From: Nisaea nitritireducens
Lineage (GTDB): Bacteria; Pseudomonadota; Alphaproteobacteria; Thalassobaculales; Thalassobaculaceae
NCBI RefSeq assembly: GCF_014904795.1
Contig: NZ_JACZFS010000025.1
Coordinates: 1 to 37,908 of the forward strand
Direction: 5' to 3'
Length of the DNA: 37,908 nt
The position numbers and the translations under genes were made by a program. Under the pieces are notes generated by a model. That model was not told where the DNA came from and searched no databases. It worked only from the letters and a program-made list of their open reading frames with translations. Positions 8,035 through 18,301 of the stretch are shown here, one piece after another (position 1 is the stretch's first letter; each line of letters starts with the position of its first letter).

Positions 8035-8112
8035 TTGATCTTCGTGGCACCCCGGAAAGGCAATACGCCTTGCCTTGAGTTGCCCCCGCCTCCCGCCTAT
8101 AGTCCCGCCTCG

Positions 8113-9393
8113 ATGGCATCCATATCCCCTTTCTTTCCGCTGCTTCTCAGCGTCGCGATACTCCTTATGGGCAACGGCCTGCAGGGTACCCTGTTGCCTG
8201 TGCGCGCCGGCATGGAGGCGTTCGGCTCGTTCGAGATCGGGATACTGGGCTCGGCCTATTTCTGCGGTTTCATGGCCGGATGCATTTACGGCCCGCGCGT
8301 CATCCGCATTGTCGGCCATATCCGCACCTTTGCCGGCATGGTCGCCGTCGCCTCGTCGGTCGTGCTGATCCATGCGCTGGTGCTCGAGCCCGCCGTCTGG
8401 TGGCTGTTGCGCGCAACGACGGGATTCTGTTTCGCCGTGCTCTACATGGTGATCGAGAGCTGGCTGAACGAAAAGTCGACGAATGAGACAAGGGGCCTCG
8501 TCTTTTCCGTTTACACGATCATCAACCTGACTGTGATCACGGCCGGTCAGATGCTTCTGATGACGGCAGATCCGACGAGTTTTCCGCTTTTTGCCTTCGC
8601 CTCGATCCTGGTGTCCATCGCCGCCGTTCCGATCGCGCTGACCCGGATAGAACAGCCGGCACCACTCGACATCGTCCAGTTGCGGCTGAAACGGCTGTTC
8701 AAGATTTCTCCGGTCGGCGTTGTCGGATGTGTCGCGGTCGGCCTCGCCAACGGCTCCTTCTGGTCTCTCGCCCCCGTCTATGCCTTGACCTCGATGGGCG
8801 AAGCATCGGTTTCAAATGTCGCCTGGTTCATGAGCATCGTTGTCATCGCGGGAGCGATAGGCCAATGGCCGATTGGCAGCCTGTCCGACCGGATGGACCG
8901 GCGCAAGATGATCATCGTCGCCTGCCTCGGGGCGGCGGCGTCCGGCCTCTGCATGGTATTGTTCGCAAATGCCGTGCCGTATGGCCTCTATATCTTCGGG
9001 TTTGCCTTCGGGGTTTTCGCCTTCCCGGTCTATTCCCTCAGCGTCGCCCATCTCAACGATTTCATCACCGAGCCGTCAGACTATGTCGAGGCGGCGAGTG
9101 GGCTGTTGCTGGTATTCGCCGTTGGCGCCATCGCCGGGCCGTTGATCGCATCGGCGCTGATCGATCTGGTCGGCATCAAGTATCTGTTCGCCTACACGGC
9201 AGCCATCCACATTCTTGCCGCCAGCTTCTGCGCGTATCGCATGAGTGTGCGGAACCCGGCCCCCGTGGAAGAGCACATCCCCTTTGGCGATGCCGTGGTG
9301 CTTTCGCAGACGCTTTCCACGGTGGACCCGCTGCCACCTGTCGAAGAAGACACGGAAGCGGCGGACAGCGGGAACGACAAGCCCGTCAGCTAA
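8113..9393 (+). CDS. MFS transporter (YcaD-like)
   Basis: A 426-residue major facilitator with 12 predicted membrane segments. It contains the loop GSLSDRMDRRKMI between helices 6-7/8, the conserved MFS G-X-L-S-D-R-x-x-R-R signature, and an N-terminal half resembling YcaD-type permeases (ESWLNEKSTNETRG). The last 45 residues are an acidic, proline-rich cytoplasmic tail. The ATG at 8113 is chosen because it begins directly before the first helix; an upstream TTG at 8035 would sit in the creatinase terminator. It is convergent with the LysE-type gene with only 18 bases between stops. The substrate is not identifiable. Confidence 0.8.
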   Translation: MASISPFFPLLLSVAILLMGNGLQGTLLPVRAGMEAFGSFEIGILGSAYFCGFMAGCIYGPRVIRIVGHIRTFAGMVAVASSVVLIHALVLEPAVWWLLRATTGFCFAVLYMVIESWLNEKSTNETRGLVFSVYTIINLTVITAGQMLLMTADPTSFPLFAFASILVSIAAVPIALTRIEQPAPLDIVQLRLKRLFKISPVGVVGCVAVGLANGSFWSLAPVYALTSMGEASVSNVAWFMSIVVIAGAIGQWPIGSLSDRMDRRKMIIVACLGAAASGLCMVLFANAVPYGLYIFGFAFGVFAFPVYSLSVAHLNDFITEPSDYVEAASGLLLVFAVGAIAGPLIASALIDLVGIKYLFAYTAAIHILAASFCAYRMSVRNPAPVEEHIPFGDAVVLSQTLSTVDPLPPVEEDTEAADSGNDKPVS

Positions 9394-9411
9394 TTCCCGG
9401 CCCTTTCGGCG

Positions 9412-10026
9412 CTACTGCCGCGTGGCAATCGCGATCGCGGCCCCGCCCATCACCGTCGCGCTGGTCCGGTTCGCGATGCGCAGCGCACGCGGGCTGCGCA
9501 TAAGGGTCCGCGCGCCAGCCGCCATGACGACATAGCTGAGGTCAATCGCCGCCAGCACGAAGACCAGAGTGAGCGCAATCGAGGTCCAGTCGACAAAGGA
9601 AACCGAACCGAGATCGATCAGGGTCGGCAGCAGGGCGAGATAGAACAGCATGATCTTCGGATTGCCGAGAGTGACCGACATGCCGGAGAGGAACATCTTC
9701 AGGCTGCTGCGCGGCTCTGGCAAACGCTCGCCCGCCGTATCCACCGGCGCGGTCCACATCTTCCAGGCAAGAAAGGCCAGATAGCCGACGCCGAGCCATT
9801 TGATCACCAGGAAGGCCGAGTGAAAGGCCTCCGCGACAGCGGCAAGGCCGACAATGGCCATGGTCAGCCAGACCAGCTCGCCCAGCCACATCGCCACCAG
9901 GAACGGCAATACCGCCCGCCAGCCCCGGGCCAGCACCTGCGCCACCAGCGCAGCCAGACTCGGTCCAGGCGACCCAGCGGCAAGCGCGAGAGCGACGGCG
10001 AAAACCAGAAGCGACGATATATCCAT
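9412..10026 (-). CDS. LysE/RhtB family amino-acid exporter
   Basis: A 204-residue inner-membrane protein with about six helices. It has the LysE-family N-terminal signature AAGSPGPSLAALVAQ, where the PGP motif follows the first helix, and later GNPKIMLFYLALLP. Members export amino acids or their derivatives (RhtB, LeuE). The ATG at 10026 is preceded by AAGGAAACGGATC; the frame stays open upstream to 10164, but that extension is not hydrophobic and lacks the family start. It is a single gene divergent from the GNAT-C39 gene. Confidence 0.88.
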   Translation of the reverse strand: MDISSLLVFAVALALAAGSPGPSLAALVAQVLARGWRAVLPFLVAMWLGELVWLTMAIVGLAAVAEAFHSAFLVIKWLGVGYLAFLAWKMWTAPVDTAGERLPEPRSSLKMFLSGMSVTLGNPKIMLFYLALLPTLIDLGSVSFVDWTSIALTLVFVLAAIDLSYVVMAAGARTLMRSPRALRIANRTSATVMGGAAIAIATRQ

Positions 10027-10304
10027 GATCCGTTTCCTTGATAGACTTGTGCGCCAGTTTGACGGGCTGATCCGACCGCTGCAAGCCGATACCTTTCTTG
10101 CAATGCTGAGCCCTGTTTTTCGCAGGTTCTGGCATGCATATCCGCGAGACAGAAACCGCGACACTCGCTAATCTCCCGCATGGGCAACGGGAGACGGCGG
10201 GATGCCGGTCAAAGTCCGCGCCCTTGATCAACGACATTTCCGGAGTATGGCGGGTGGCCTCGTCAAAAGGTGAGAAACAGCGCCTGCCCGATCCATCAAT
10301 AAAT
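10027..10304. other. Intergenic region with one hairpin
   Basis: A 278-base divergent gap between the LysE-type and GNAT-C39 genes. TCTCCCG (10172-10178) and CGGGAGA (10188-10194) form a 7-bp stem with a 9-base loop. The GNAT frame is open to an ATG at 10134, but this segment reads as non-coding. No promoter is convincing. Confidence 0.4.
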
Positions 10305-11417
10305 ATGACGGAGATGCGCATTCGTGCCGCGACACCGGCGGATCTGGACTCCCTTGTCCGTATTGAAGAGGCTTGTTTCGATAGTGACCGGCTCAGCCGC
10401 CGCAGCTTCCGCGATTTCATCCACCACGGCCACTGCACGCTGCTGGTCTCCGAAGGCGACGGCGGCATTTCCGGCTACATTCTGATCCTCTATCGCCGGG
10501 GCACAGCGCTGGCCCGGCTTTATTCCATTGCCCTCGCCCCATCCACGCGCGGCACCGGCCTCGCAGCGGGGCTGATGAGCGCCAGCGAGGATATCGCCCG
10601 CGACGAGCATGGCTGCCTCTCGCTCCGACTGGAAGTCCGGCCGGACAACAAGTCCGCCATCACCCTCTACACCCGTCTCGGCTACAAACAGTTCGGAAAA
10701 TATCTCGACTATTACGAGGATCATGCGGACGCCCTGCGGTTCGAGAAGCGGCTCGTCCGCTCGACCCTCACGGCAAATGCCCCCTCCTATTATTCCCAGA
10801 CCTCCGAATTCACCTGCGGCCCCGCCTGCATGATGATGGCACTGAAGGCGTTCGATCCTTCAGTTACCTTCAGCCGGGTCGAGGAATTCCGGCTCTGGCG
10901 AGAGTCGACAACGGTCTTCATGCAAACGGGCCATGGTGGCTGCGAGCCGGTCGGCATGGCGGTGGCGCTGGCCCGCAAGGGACTCTCGGTCGATGTCTTC
11001 CTCAGCCAGGAACCGCCGCTCTTCATCGACAGCGTGCGTCTCAAGGATCAGCGCGAGGCTCTTACGCTGATCCAGGAAGACTACCGGCGTGAGGCTGAAG
11101 AACTGCGCATCCCGGTTCATATCGAACCGCTGGACAATACCGCCCTGAGCACGGCCCTCGATGAGGGAGCCTACGCAATCGTCCTGGTCAGCCTCTATCA
11201 GATGCTGGGCAGCAGAACACCGCACTGGGTGCTGGTCTATGGCGAAGAGAATGACCGTTATCTGATCCACGATCCGTGGATCGAGACAGACGCTTTGGAA
11301 ACCGAAAGCGCGGCAGCCGCCCTGCCCATCCCCAAGGAGGCTTTCGAACGGATGGCCCGCTGGGGCCGCGGAAGGCTGCGGGCCGCGATTATTGTTCGAA
11401 AGGAACAGACGGAATGA
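10305..11417 (+). CDS. GNAT acetyltransferase fused to C39-like peptidase
   Basis: A 370-residue two-domain protein. Residues 1-150 are a RimI-like GNAT N-acetyltransferase, with the acetyl-CoA loop STRGTGLA at 80-87 and LYTRLGY at 121-127. Residues about 160-365 are a papain-fold C39-like peptidase: TSEFTCGPAC places the nucleophile at Cys171, TPHWVLVYG the histidine at 307 and HDPW the aspartate at 323. The stop overlaps the ATG of the ATP-grasp gene as ATGA, so the two are made together. The family is known as a conserved fusion travelling with a RimK-like ligase; the likely role is trimming, acetylating and ligating a peptide or protein N-terminus. The start at 10305 is chosen by the GNAT alignment; 10314 or 10134 are possible and no clear ribosome site decides. 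Confidence 0.85.
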   Translation: MTEMRIRAATPADLDSLVRIEEACFDSDRLSRRSFRDFIHHGHCTLLVSEGDGGISGYILILYRRGTALARLYSIALAPSTRGTGLAAGLMSASEDIARDEHGCLSLRLEVRPDNKSAITLYTRLGYKQFGKYLDYYEDHADALRFEKRLVRSTLTANAPSYYSQTSEFTCGPACMMMALKAFDPSVTFSRVEEFRLWRESTTVFMQTGHGGCEPVGMAVALARKGLSVDVFLSQEPPLFIDSVRLKDQREALTLIQEDYRREAEELRIPVHIEPLDNTALSTALDEGAYAIVLVSLYQMLGSRTPHWVLVYGEENDRYLIHDPWIETDALETESAAAALPIPKEAFERMARWGRGRLRAAIIVRKEQTE

Positions 11418-12907
11418 CGGATTGGCTGGTTCTTACCGAAGGTCGGAAGGATATCGACCAGGCCGATACGCAACACAAGGTGATGTCCGTGCGCGACTAT
11501 CTCGCCGCACCCGCCCTGTTCGAACGCTCGCGCCCGGTCGTCATCAACATGGCCCGCAGCTACGCCTACCAGAGCGCCGGCTATTACGCCTCGTTGCTGG
11601 CCGAAGCGCGTGGGCACCGGGTTATGCCGAGTGTGCAGACCATGCTGGAGCTGTCACGCAAGAGCCTCTATGCGTCCTCCCTGCCGGAACTTGAGGAAGC
11701 GCTGAACAAGGATCGCGCCCGCGCCGGAGACACCGGCGATGAAGGGTTCGAGTTCATCGTCGCCTTCGGTCGCCCGTCCCGGCCGGGTTACGAGAAATTC
11801 GCCCGTCTGCTGTTCGACTGGTACCGCTGCCCGGGCATCACCGTGAAAGTGGATGCCGGAGAGTGGGCCCGCATCCGGCATCTGAAGCCTATCTCGCTGA
11901 AACGGATCAGTGCGGACAACAAGGCCTTCCTGATAGAGGCCATGGACATTCACAGCCGCCGTTCCTGGTCCGGCCCGAAATCCAAGGCCCCGCTGCGCTG
12001 GAGCCTCGCCGTTCTGCATAACCCCAAGGAAGCGCTGCCACCTTCGCAGCTCAAGTCCCTGAAACGCATGGCGGCGGTCGGGGAAAAAATGGGCATCGAG
12101 GTCGAGCCGATCCAGAAGAAGGATCTGCCGCGTCTCGCCGAATTCGACGCCCTGTTCATCCGGGAAACCACCTCGGTCAATGACCATACCTTCCGTTTCG
12201 CCCGCAGGGCGGAGCAGGAAGGCATGCCGGTGATTGACGACACGATGTCGATGATCCGCTGCACCAACAAGGTGTTCCTGAAAGAGAAGCTGGAGGCGGC
12301 CAAGCTGCCGATCCCGAAGACGGTCGTACTGTCGCCGGCAAGCGATCTCTCGAAAGCGACCGACGCAATCGACTTCCCCATGGTGGTCAAGATCCCGGAC
12401 GGCTCCTTCAGCCGGGGTGTGCACAAGGTTACTGACGTGGCTCATCTAAAGGCACTGACCGCTGAGCTGTTCCGCAAAACGGACCTGCTGCTGGCGCAGG
12501 AATTCATGCCGACGGATTTCGACTGGCGCGTCGGCGTGCTGGCCGGCGAGCCGCTTTTCGTCAGCAAATACCTGATGGCCCGCAAGCACTGGCAGATCGT
12601 GCATCACCGCCCGGACGGGCAGGTCCGAGAGGGCGGGTTCGAGACCATGGCTGTCGAGCAGGCGCCGGCAGAGGTCATCGATATCGCGGTGAAGGCCGCC
12701 GCCCTGATGGGCGACGGCCTCTACGGTGTCGATCTGAAGCAGAACGCGAACGGAGTGTTCGTCATCGAGGTCAACGACAACCCGAACCTGGATACCGGTA
12801 TCGAAGGCGCCTTCCTTGGAGACGAGCTATGGCGCCGGGTGCTCACCTGGTTCCGGGACCGGCTGGAGCCGAAACCGGTTCCGGTGGCAGGAGCCAAGGC
12901 CCGCTAG
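11414..12907 (+). CDS. RimK-like ATP-grasp ligase with RLAN-type N-terminal domain
   Basis: A 497-residue ligase. The first 150 or so residues ([14 protein letters not shown] onwards) match the RLAN domain that precedes some RimK-like enzymes. The C-terminal half is an ATP-grasp fold: [19 protein letters not shown] binds [11 protein letters not shown] is the hinge, and GVDLK plus VIEVNDNPN supply the Mg-binding Asp, Glu and Asn. Such enzymes form amide bonds, adding amino acids (often Glu) to a carboxylate on a protein or small molecule. It is translationally coupled to the GNAT-C39 fusion. Its TAG stop shares bases with the stop of the convergent chemoreceptor gene. The acceptor is unknown. 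Confidence 0.88.
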   Translation: MTDWLVLTEGRKDIDQADTQHKVMSVRDYLAAPALFERSRPVVINMARSYAYQSAGYYASLLAEARGHRVMPSVQTMLELSRKSLYASSLPELEEALNKDRARAGDTGDEGFEFIVAFGRPSRPGYEKFARLLFDWYRCPGITVKVDAGEWARIRHLKPISLKRISADNKAFLIEAMDIHSRRSWSGPKSKAPLRWSLAVLHNPKEALPPSQLKSLKRMAAVGEKMGIEVEPIQKKDLPRLAEFDALFIRETTSVNDHTFRFARRAEQEGMPVIDDTMSMIRCTNKVFLKEKLEAAKLPIPKTVVLSPASDLSKATDAIDFPMVVKIPDGSFSRGVHKVTDVAHLKALTAELFRKTDLLLAQEFMPTDFDWRVGVLAGEPLFVSKYLMARKHWQIVHHRPDGQVREGGFETMAVEQAPAEVIDIAVKAAALMGDGLYGVDLKQNANGVFVIEVNDNPNLDTGIEGAFLGDELWRRVLTWFRDRLEPKPVPVAGAKAR

Positions 12908-15048
12908 GCGTTGCGAACCTCATCCAGGAACCGACGTACCGTATCGTTCAGCGTGTTCGACTGCTGAGCAACCTCGCGTGCCGTTTCCAACACCTTGCTG
13001 GCAGCAGCGCCGGTATCCTGAGCCCCTTCGGTCATGGAGCCGATGTTCGCCGAAACCATCTGGGTGCCCTGCGCCGCTTCCTGAACATTCCGGCTGATTT
13101 CATTTGTTGCCGAGTTCTGCTCCTCAACGGCCGAAGCAATCCCGGTCGCAATCTCGCTGACCCGGGCCACTGTCTCCGAAATTGTCCGGATTGCACCGAC
13201 CGCGCTGGTCGTCTCTGACTGCATGGCTGAGATCTGGGTGGTGATCTCTTCCGTCGCCTTGGCCGTCTGGGTTGCGAGGTTCTTTACCTCGGAGGCCACC
13301 ACCGCAAAGCCCTTGCCGGCCTCACCGGCGCGAGCGGCCTCGATGGTCGCGTTCAGCGCCAGAAGATTGGTCTGCTCGGCAATATCGTTGATCAACCCGA
13401 CGATCTCGCCGACCTTCTGGGCCGCCTGATCGAGGCCGACGACGGACTCCCGGGTATGCTCCGCCTGCTGGGATGCTTCCGCGCTGATCCGGGTGGATTC
13501 GCTGACCTGCTGGCCGATTTCCCGGATCGAGGAAGCGAGTTGTTCTGCCGCCGCTGCGACCATATCCACGTTTGTGGAAGCTTCGCCGGACGCCGCCGCG
13601 ACCGATTCCGCCTGGGTCTCGGTATTGCCGGCAATCTCGGTCATGGATTGTGCAGTGGTATCGAGCTCGGTTGTGGCACTGGCGACACTACGGAGAGATT
13701 CGCTGACAGCATTGTCGAATATCTCGGTGATCTCCTCGATACGCCTGGCCCGGGCTTCACGCTGCTCGCGGGCCTTCTCCTGCTCGGCCTGCATTTCCTC
13801 GTTCTTGATCATGTTCGCGCGAAACACTTCGACGGATTCCGCCATCTGGCCGATCTCGTCACCGCGTCCCGTTCCGGGAATCTCCACACTGAGATCGCCT
13901 TCGGAGAGAGACCGCATCACCCCGGTCATCTGTACCACCGGCCGCAGCGCAGTACGCGCCGTCGTATAGCCGATCCCCGCCAGCAGCAGGAACATGACCA
14001 CACCGACAGCAGCCAGAATGTTCCGCATGTCCTGCACCGGGCCGAGAATCTCGGCCTCGCTCATCTCTCCGAGCACGGCCCAGCGTACCCCCTCGAATTC
14101 CAGCGGCTTGAAGACCGAATAGACCGGCTCGCCGAGATAATTGCTTTCCTGAACCGTGCCTTCCTCTCCTGCCAGCGCCTTTCCGGCAGCATCGGTGTTT
14201 GCTTCCGCCGTCAGAATGGCGGCGGCGCCCGAAACGCGCGAACTGCTCCGCAACAGCATGTCGGCGCCGACCAGGATGGTCTCCCCGGTCTCCCCCATGC
14301 CGGAGGTATCGCGCATCAGCCGGTCGATCATTTCCGCCGGAATATGGATCACCAGCCCGCCGGCGAACTCTCCGCGGACGAAAAGCGGTGTCGCAATAAA
14401 GGCTGTGGGCGCATTGGCGCGCGGCGCATAGCCATGGAAATCAGTCATCACGACCTGACCCGGCTCGGGGTTTTCCGACAGCCGGGCAAAGACCGTCGCC
14501 AGCTCCGTGTCCTTTGCCGGCCCTTCGATCAGGTTGGTCGCATAATCCGCAGCCTTCAGAACGCTGTAGACAATATTACCGTCGGAATCGATCAGCATCA
14601 CATCGGCATAACCGCGGCTTTCCTCCAACTTGCGGAACCAGGGATGGTTCTCGCCGTGGTACTTGGAATAGCCGGAGCCGTCTTCCGCAAGATCCAGAAG
14701 CTGCTTACTGCCCTCGGGATTGGGATTGTCCGTGATATAGAGCTTCTGCAGCGTTTCGGTCGGATCGCCCTTCCGGGCAAACAGCCGGAAGCCGAACTTG
14801 AATCCGTTCAGCGCCTTCTCCGTCCCGCTGTTCGCTGCCACGATCAGCATATCGTCCCGGATGGTTCCAAGCAGGGTCTTGAGGGCATCGACGCGCGCCA
14901 CAGACAAGGCCTGCAACTGATCGACCGCGCGTTTCTCAAGCTGATGCGCTGACTGGAAGTAGCTGAAGGATGCGACGACCAGAATGGACAGCGCGGTAGC
15001 AATTCCGACAAGCGCCGGAATTTTTGCCGATAGATTGATGTTTTTCAC
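12904..15048 (-). CDS. Methyl-accepting chemotaxis protein, Cache-HAMP-MA type
   Basis: A 714-residue chemoreceptor. TM1 is at about 9-31; a periplasmic double-Cache-like sensor runs about 35-335 ([15 protein letters not shown] is a typical Cache strand). TM2 is at about 341-363 and HAMP about 364-415. The long cytoplasmic coiled coil has the invariant signalling tip [19 protein letters not shown]. It lacks the C-terminal CheR pentapeptide. I chose GTG at 15048, which gives the usual [10 protein letters not shown] beginning; the frame also opens at TTG 15063, but without a ribosome site. It would pass ligand binding to CheA/CheW and the flagellar motor. The ligand is unknown. It is a lone gene with an AT-rich promoter region upstream. 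Confidence 0.92.
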   Translation of the reverse strand: MKNINLSAKIPALVGIATALSILVVASFSYFQSAHQLEKRAVDQLQALSVARVDALKTLLGTIRDDMLIVAANSGTEKALNGFKFGFRLFARKGDPTETLQKLYITDNPNPEGSKQLLDLAEDGSGYSKYHGENHPWFRKLEESRGYADVMLIDSDGNIVYSVLKAADYATNLIEGPAKDTELATVFARLSENPEPGQVVMTDFHGYAPRANAPTAFIATPLFVRGEFAGGLVIHIPAEMIDRLMRDTSGMGETGETILVGADMLLRSSSRVSGAAAILTAEANTDAAGKALAGEEGTVQESNYLGEPVYSVFKPLEFEGVRWAVLGEMSEAEILGPVQDMRNILAAVGVVMFLLLAGIGYTTARTALRPVVQMTGVMRSLSEGDLSVEIPGTGRGDEIGQMAESVEVFRANMIKNEEMQAEQEKAREQREARARRIEEITEIFDNAVSESLRSVASATTELDTTAQSMTEIAGNTETQAESVAAASGEASTNVDMVAAAAEQLASSIREIGQQVSESTRISAEASQQAEHTRESVVGLDQAAQKVGEIVGLINDIAEQTNLLALNATIEAARAGEAGKGFAVVASEVKNLATQTAKATEEITTQISAMQSETTSAVGAIRTISETVARVSEIATGIASAVEEQNSATNEISRNVQEAAQGTQMVSANIGSMTEGAQDTGAAASKVLETAREVAQQSNTLNDTVRRFLDEVRNA

Positions 15049-15356
15049 GTATTCCAACCCCAAGGACTTTATTTTTTTCGATCTAGAAGATTTTCAGAAA
15101 TTATTTCAACTAAAACCTCAACCACCACCTTCACGAGAACTATTAAATTCGAAAAAAACATCCCAAATCGCAACTATCGCAAACAAAATTTTTTATTTGT
15201 TTCAAAATTTATTTAATTACTCAAGAGAAAGGCGGGAATAGCTGCACAATGAGAATGACAAACAGCCAGGAAAAAAACCGCGCCCACAGCCTTTCCGGCA
15301 TGGCACTTTTCCCACAAGCTCCACCGGTTCTAACTGGGCCAGCCGGTAGCATTGAA
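15049..15356. other. AT-rich intergenic region upstream of chemoreceptor
   Basis: A 308-base gap. The part from 15064 to about 15240 is strikingly AT-rich, with A/T runs such as ATTTTTTTATTTG-like tracts, unlike the rest of the window. It presumably carries the chemoreceptor promoter. At 15271-15277 a run of seven A (T on the minus strand) follows GC-rich sequence and may end the TPR-gene transcript, though I cannot draw a strong stem. No gene is supported. Confidence 0.45.
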
Positions 15357-18068
15357 TCACCCCTCGCCTTGATGAACGACTTCGCCTTCAGAGCACCATT
15401 TCACCCACATATCCCGACAGGCCGCTTCAAAGTCTCGCGCGAAAGACGCGCCGTCCATAACCGGTGAAGAAAGCAAGTCGCGACGCAAGCTGGATCGCAA
15501 TTCCGGTAAAGCCAGAGGATCCGACGCAATTTCACAGGCAATACGGACGTAATCTTCGACCGTTTCGGCGATCCACTCCGCCCGCCCTATCTGCGTCAGC
15601 ATGGAACTCCCAAGTGTCCCGATAGCGGCCTTGCCCCGCAGCGTCACTGTAGGCAGCCCCATATAAATGCCTTCGAATCCCGTCACGCCGTTATTATGCG
15701 GGAAGGTATCGAGCATGATATCGATCTGAGCATATGCTTCTTGGGATTGTGTGCAGAAACCAATACTCAGCCGTTCAGAGCCAATCCCCAGCCGCCCGAA
15801 CCGGTCAATCATGTCTTGACGGACCGATGGCTCACGACAGGCGTGATTAAACAGGCTGAAACGGGTTCCAGGTGTTTGATGCAAAATTTCCGCCCAGACC
15901 TTAAAAACATCATCACTGAGCTTCACCGCGCGGGCAACTGAGCCAAAGGTAACATAGCCGTTCAGCTCAGCTGGCGGCGGCGTTTCCGTCTGCGTCCATC
16001 CGATGGGTTCAAAGGGAAAGACAGACTTGGGAAGGTTCCAGATTTTCTCTGTGAACAAATCCGCGGAATCCTCCGGCGTGAATACCGGATCTCCCAGAAA
16101 ATAATCGATCGCAGAGAGGCCAGTCGTCACACCATGGTCAAGCCAATGAAATGAAACAGGTGCCGGCTTTTCCGCGAAAACCCGGAGCCGGTTGCCTTTC
16201 GTATGTCCCGCCAGATCGACAAGAATATCGATCCCGTCATCGCGGATACGTTTGACCAGCGCGTCATTGCTCATTCCCATGGTGGAGATCCAGTGATCAG
16301 CGTTTGAGCGCATCTCCTGCGTGATACAATCTTCGCCACGCGGGTAGGATGCATAGCAGAAGATCTCATACCGAGCGTGATCATGGTTTTTCATCAGAGG
16401 CATGAAAAAGCTTGCGCTGGAATGCCAGTGAAACCCTGCCCCGACATAGCCGATCCTGAGCCGCTTCCGCGGATCGCGCCGGTTACTATGCGGTCGCCAT
16501 CGATTACGGAGCGGCCTGCCGATAGCGTCATCGAAAAACCTGTAGTCCCTCATCATTTCGGCGGTTGAGAGCTTTGGCTTGTAGTGCAGGTAGAACAGCA
16601 AGGAATTGTGGACCATCACATTATCCGGCGCCCCCCTCACGGCTTTGCGACCGAGCACGACGGCTTCATCGAGGCGACCGAGTTCAGCAAACAATTCACC
16701 CAGCTGCATGAGAGCCTTTGTGTGACCGGGTGAAATGATCAGTCCCCGGCGCAGGTCTCGTTCAGCATCATGCAACCTGCTCTGTGCACGCCGCACAATG
16801 TTCAGGTTGACATAAAATGCGGTGTCTCCCGGTGCGACGCAAATAACCGCGCGTTTCCAGTATTCTGCATCGACCAGACGACCGCTTGCCCGCAAAGCGT
16901 CGGCCCGAACCGTAAGGAGTGCAGCTGAAAGCGGCTCGACGACCAGTCCCCGTCGCGCCAAAAGGAGAGCCCTGTCGAAATCGAGAAAACTTTGGGAAAC
17001 CAGAACACTGTTCGCAATGGAGGCTGTGGCTGCGGGCTCAAGACAGAGCGCTCTACGGTAAGCGTCCCGCGCCGCGTCCATATCGCCGAGCTCTTGGCGA
17101 CAAATGCCTAGATTTCCCCAGCCGGCTGCATTCCGGGGGTCTGCCTGCACAACGGCGCCGAAGGAATCAATCGCCACCTCGAATTCCTTCAAAGCCAACT
17201 GAACCAAACCGCACGCCATCAGGGCAGCCGGATAATCCGGCCGGATGCTCAATGCGAAACGGCTCCAGCGACTTGCAAACTCGTAAGCCTTTGACATTCT
17301 TTGGATAGTGGCAAAATTGACGCAATTTTCCGCAATAGCAGGATCTAGAAGCAGAGCCTGACGGAATGCCCTAGCAGCATCCTTTTCATCGCCGCGCTTC
17401 TGTAGTGCAGTACCAAGATTGCGATACGCAGCCCCGAACACCGCATTTGCCGAAAGTGCCTCTCGATAACTCGCAACCGCCTCGTCATAGCGTTCGAGTC
17501 CAGCAAGCGCGTTTCCCAGATTATTGTGCCCCTCGGCGAGTTCCGGCGCCTTGCTCAGGCCTGTACGGTAAGCTGCTACAGCCTCCTCCTTCCGATCCAG
17601 CTCAACGAGAACCAAACCAAGATTGCACCAAGCCTGGGCAAGATCGGGAGCATATCGGGCAGCAGCTCGAAAACTGCGCTCCGCCGCCTCCAGCTGGCCT
17701 GCATCCTTTTCCAGATTTCCCAGATTGTAATGTGCCGCTGCATAGTCCGGCTGGCAGCGGATCGCCTCCCGAAATTCGCGCTCCGCATCGCTGGCACGTC
17801 CCAGGGCCAAACAAGCATTGCCCAGATTGTAATGCGCTTCGGCATTGTCCGGCTGTTCAACGAGCGAATTGGAGATCAGTTCGACAGCCGTTTCCGGACG
17901 TCCGACTTGCAGGGCAAGGACGCCGAGCAAATACAGTGCAACCGGGTGCTTTGGCGCGCGGGACAGAACTTCCCGGTAAAGCGGCTCGGCCTTGGCAAAC
18001 CGCCCGGCTCCATGCTCCGAGACCGCCTGTTGCAGAAGAGCCTGAAGACTTGCTGGCTGATCCGTCAT
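15357..18068 (-). CDS. TPR protein with O-GlcNAc transferase-like (SPINDLY) domain
   Basis: A 903-residue protein. Residues about 5-500 are tandem tetratricopeptide repeats (for example AEAHYNLGNACLALGR and AAAHYNLGNLEKDAGQ). Residues about 535-890 match the glycosyltransferase family 41 catalytic region, with RLRIGYVGAGFHWHS, DGIDILVDLAGHTKGNR and a C-terminal NNGVTGFEGIYMGLPTVTL. In eukaryotic OGT the last motif reads HTTG, so nucleotide-sugar specificity may differ. Bacterial members glycosylate proteins, sometimes flagellins, at Ser/Thr or Asn in the cytoplasm. The start at 18068 (MTDQPAS) has GGTGG upstream; ATG 18092 is in frame but lacks a ribosome site. It stands alone next to a chemoreceptor; a role in motility is inference. 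Confidence 0.85.
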   Translation of the reverse strand: MTDQPASLQALLQQAVSEHGAGRFAKAEPLYREVLSRAPKHPVALYLLGVLALQVGRPETAVELISNSLVEQPDNAEAHYNLGNACLALGRASDAEREFREAIRCQPDYAAAHYNLGNLEKDAGQLEAAERSFRAAARYAPDLAQAWCNLGLVLVELDRKEEAVAAYRTGLSKAPELAEGHNNLGNALAGLERYDEAVASYREALSANAVFGAAYRNLGTALQKRGDEKDAARAFRQALLLDPAIAENCVNFATIQRMSKAYEFASRWSRFALSIRPDYPAALMACGLVQLALKEFEVAIDSFGAVVQADPRNAAGWGNLGICRQELGDMDAARDAYRRALCLEPAATASIANSVLVSQSFLDFDRALLLARRGLVVEPLSAALLTVRADALRASGRLVDAEYWKRAVICVAPGDTAFYVNLNIVRRAQSRLHDAERDLRRGLIISPGHTKALMQLGELFAELGRLDEAVVLGRKAVRGAPDNVMVHNSLLFYLHYKPKLSTAEMMRDYRFFDDAIGRPLRNRWRPHSNRRDPRKRLRIGYVGAGFHWHSSASFFMPLMKNHDHARYEIFCYASYPRGEDCITQEMRSNADHWISTMGMSNDALVKRIRDDGIDILVDLAGHTKGNRLRVFAEKPAPVSFHWLDHGVTTGLSAIDYFLGDPVFTPEDSADLFTEKIWNLPKSVFPFEPIGWTQTETPPPAELNGYVTFGSVARAVKLSDDVFKVWAEILHQTPGTRFSLFNHACREPSVRQDMIDRFGRLGIGSERLSIGFCTQSQEAYAQIDIMLDTFPHNNGVTGFEGIYMGLPTVTLRGKAAIGTLGSSMLTQIGRAEWIAETVEDYVRIACEIASDPLALPELRSSLRRDLLSSPVMDGASFARDFEAACRDMWVKWCSEGEVVHQGEG

Positions 18069-18301
18069 GAGCACGCCACCCGAAATATCCATTACGGGTT
18101 AAACATGCGCCCGTTACGTCAACATACAGTCGGATAAACCATTGGGAAGGAAAGATTCGCTCCATTCTGCCCCAAATTTAGCGGGAAGCCGACGGACCGA
18201 CTGGACGCAACGCACGACTTCAACTTTCGACTGCACTCCGGCGTTACAAGTAACTGTTTCCGGATCTGCGTCACATTTCAAAAAATGGGGTCCTTCACCA
18301 G

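Noticed and set aside
9394-9411. Bidirectional terminator between the MFS and LysE-type genes
   Set aside because: Only 18 bases separate the stops and they contain no inverted repeat of useful length.
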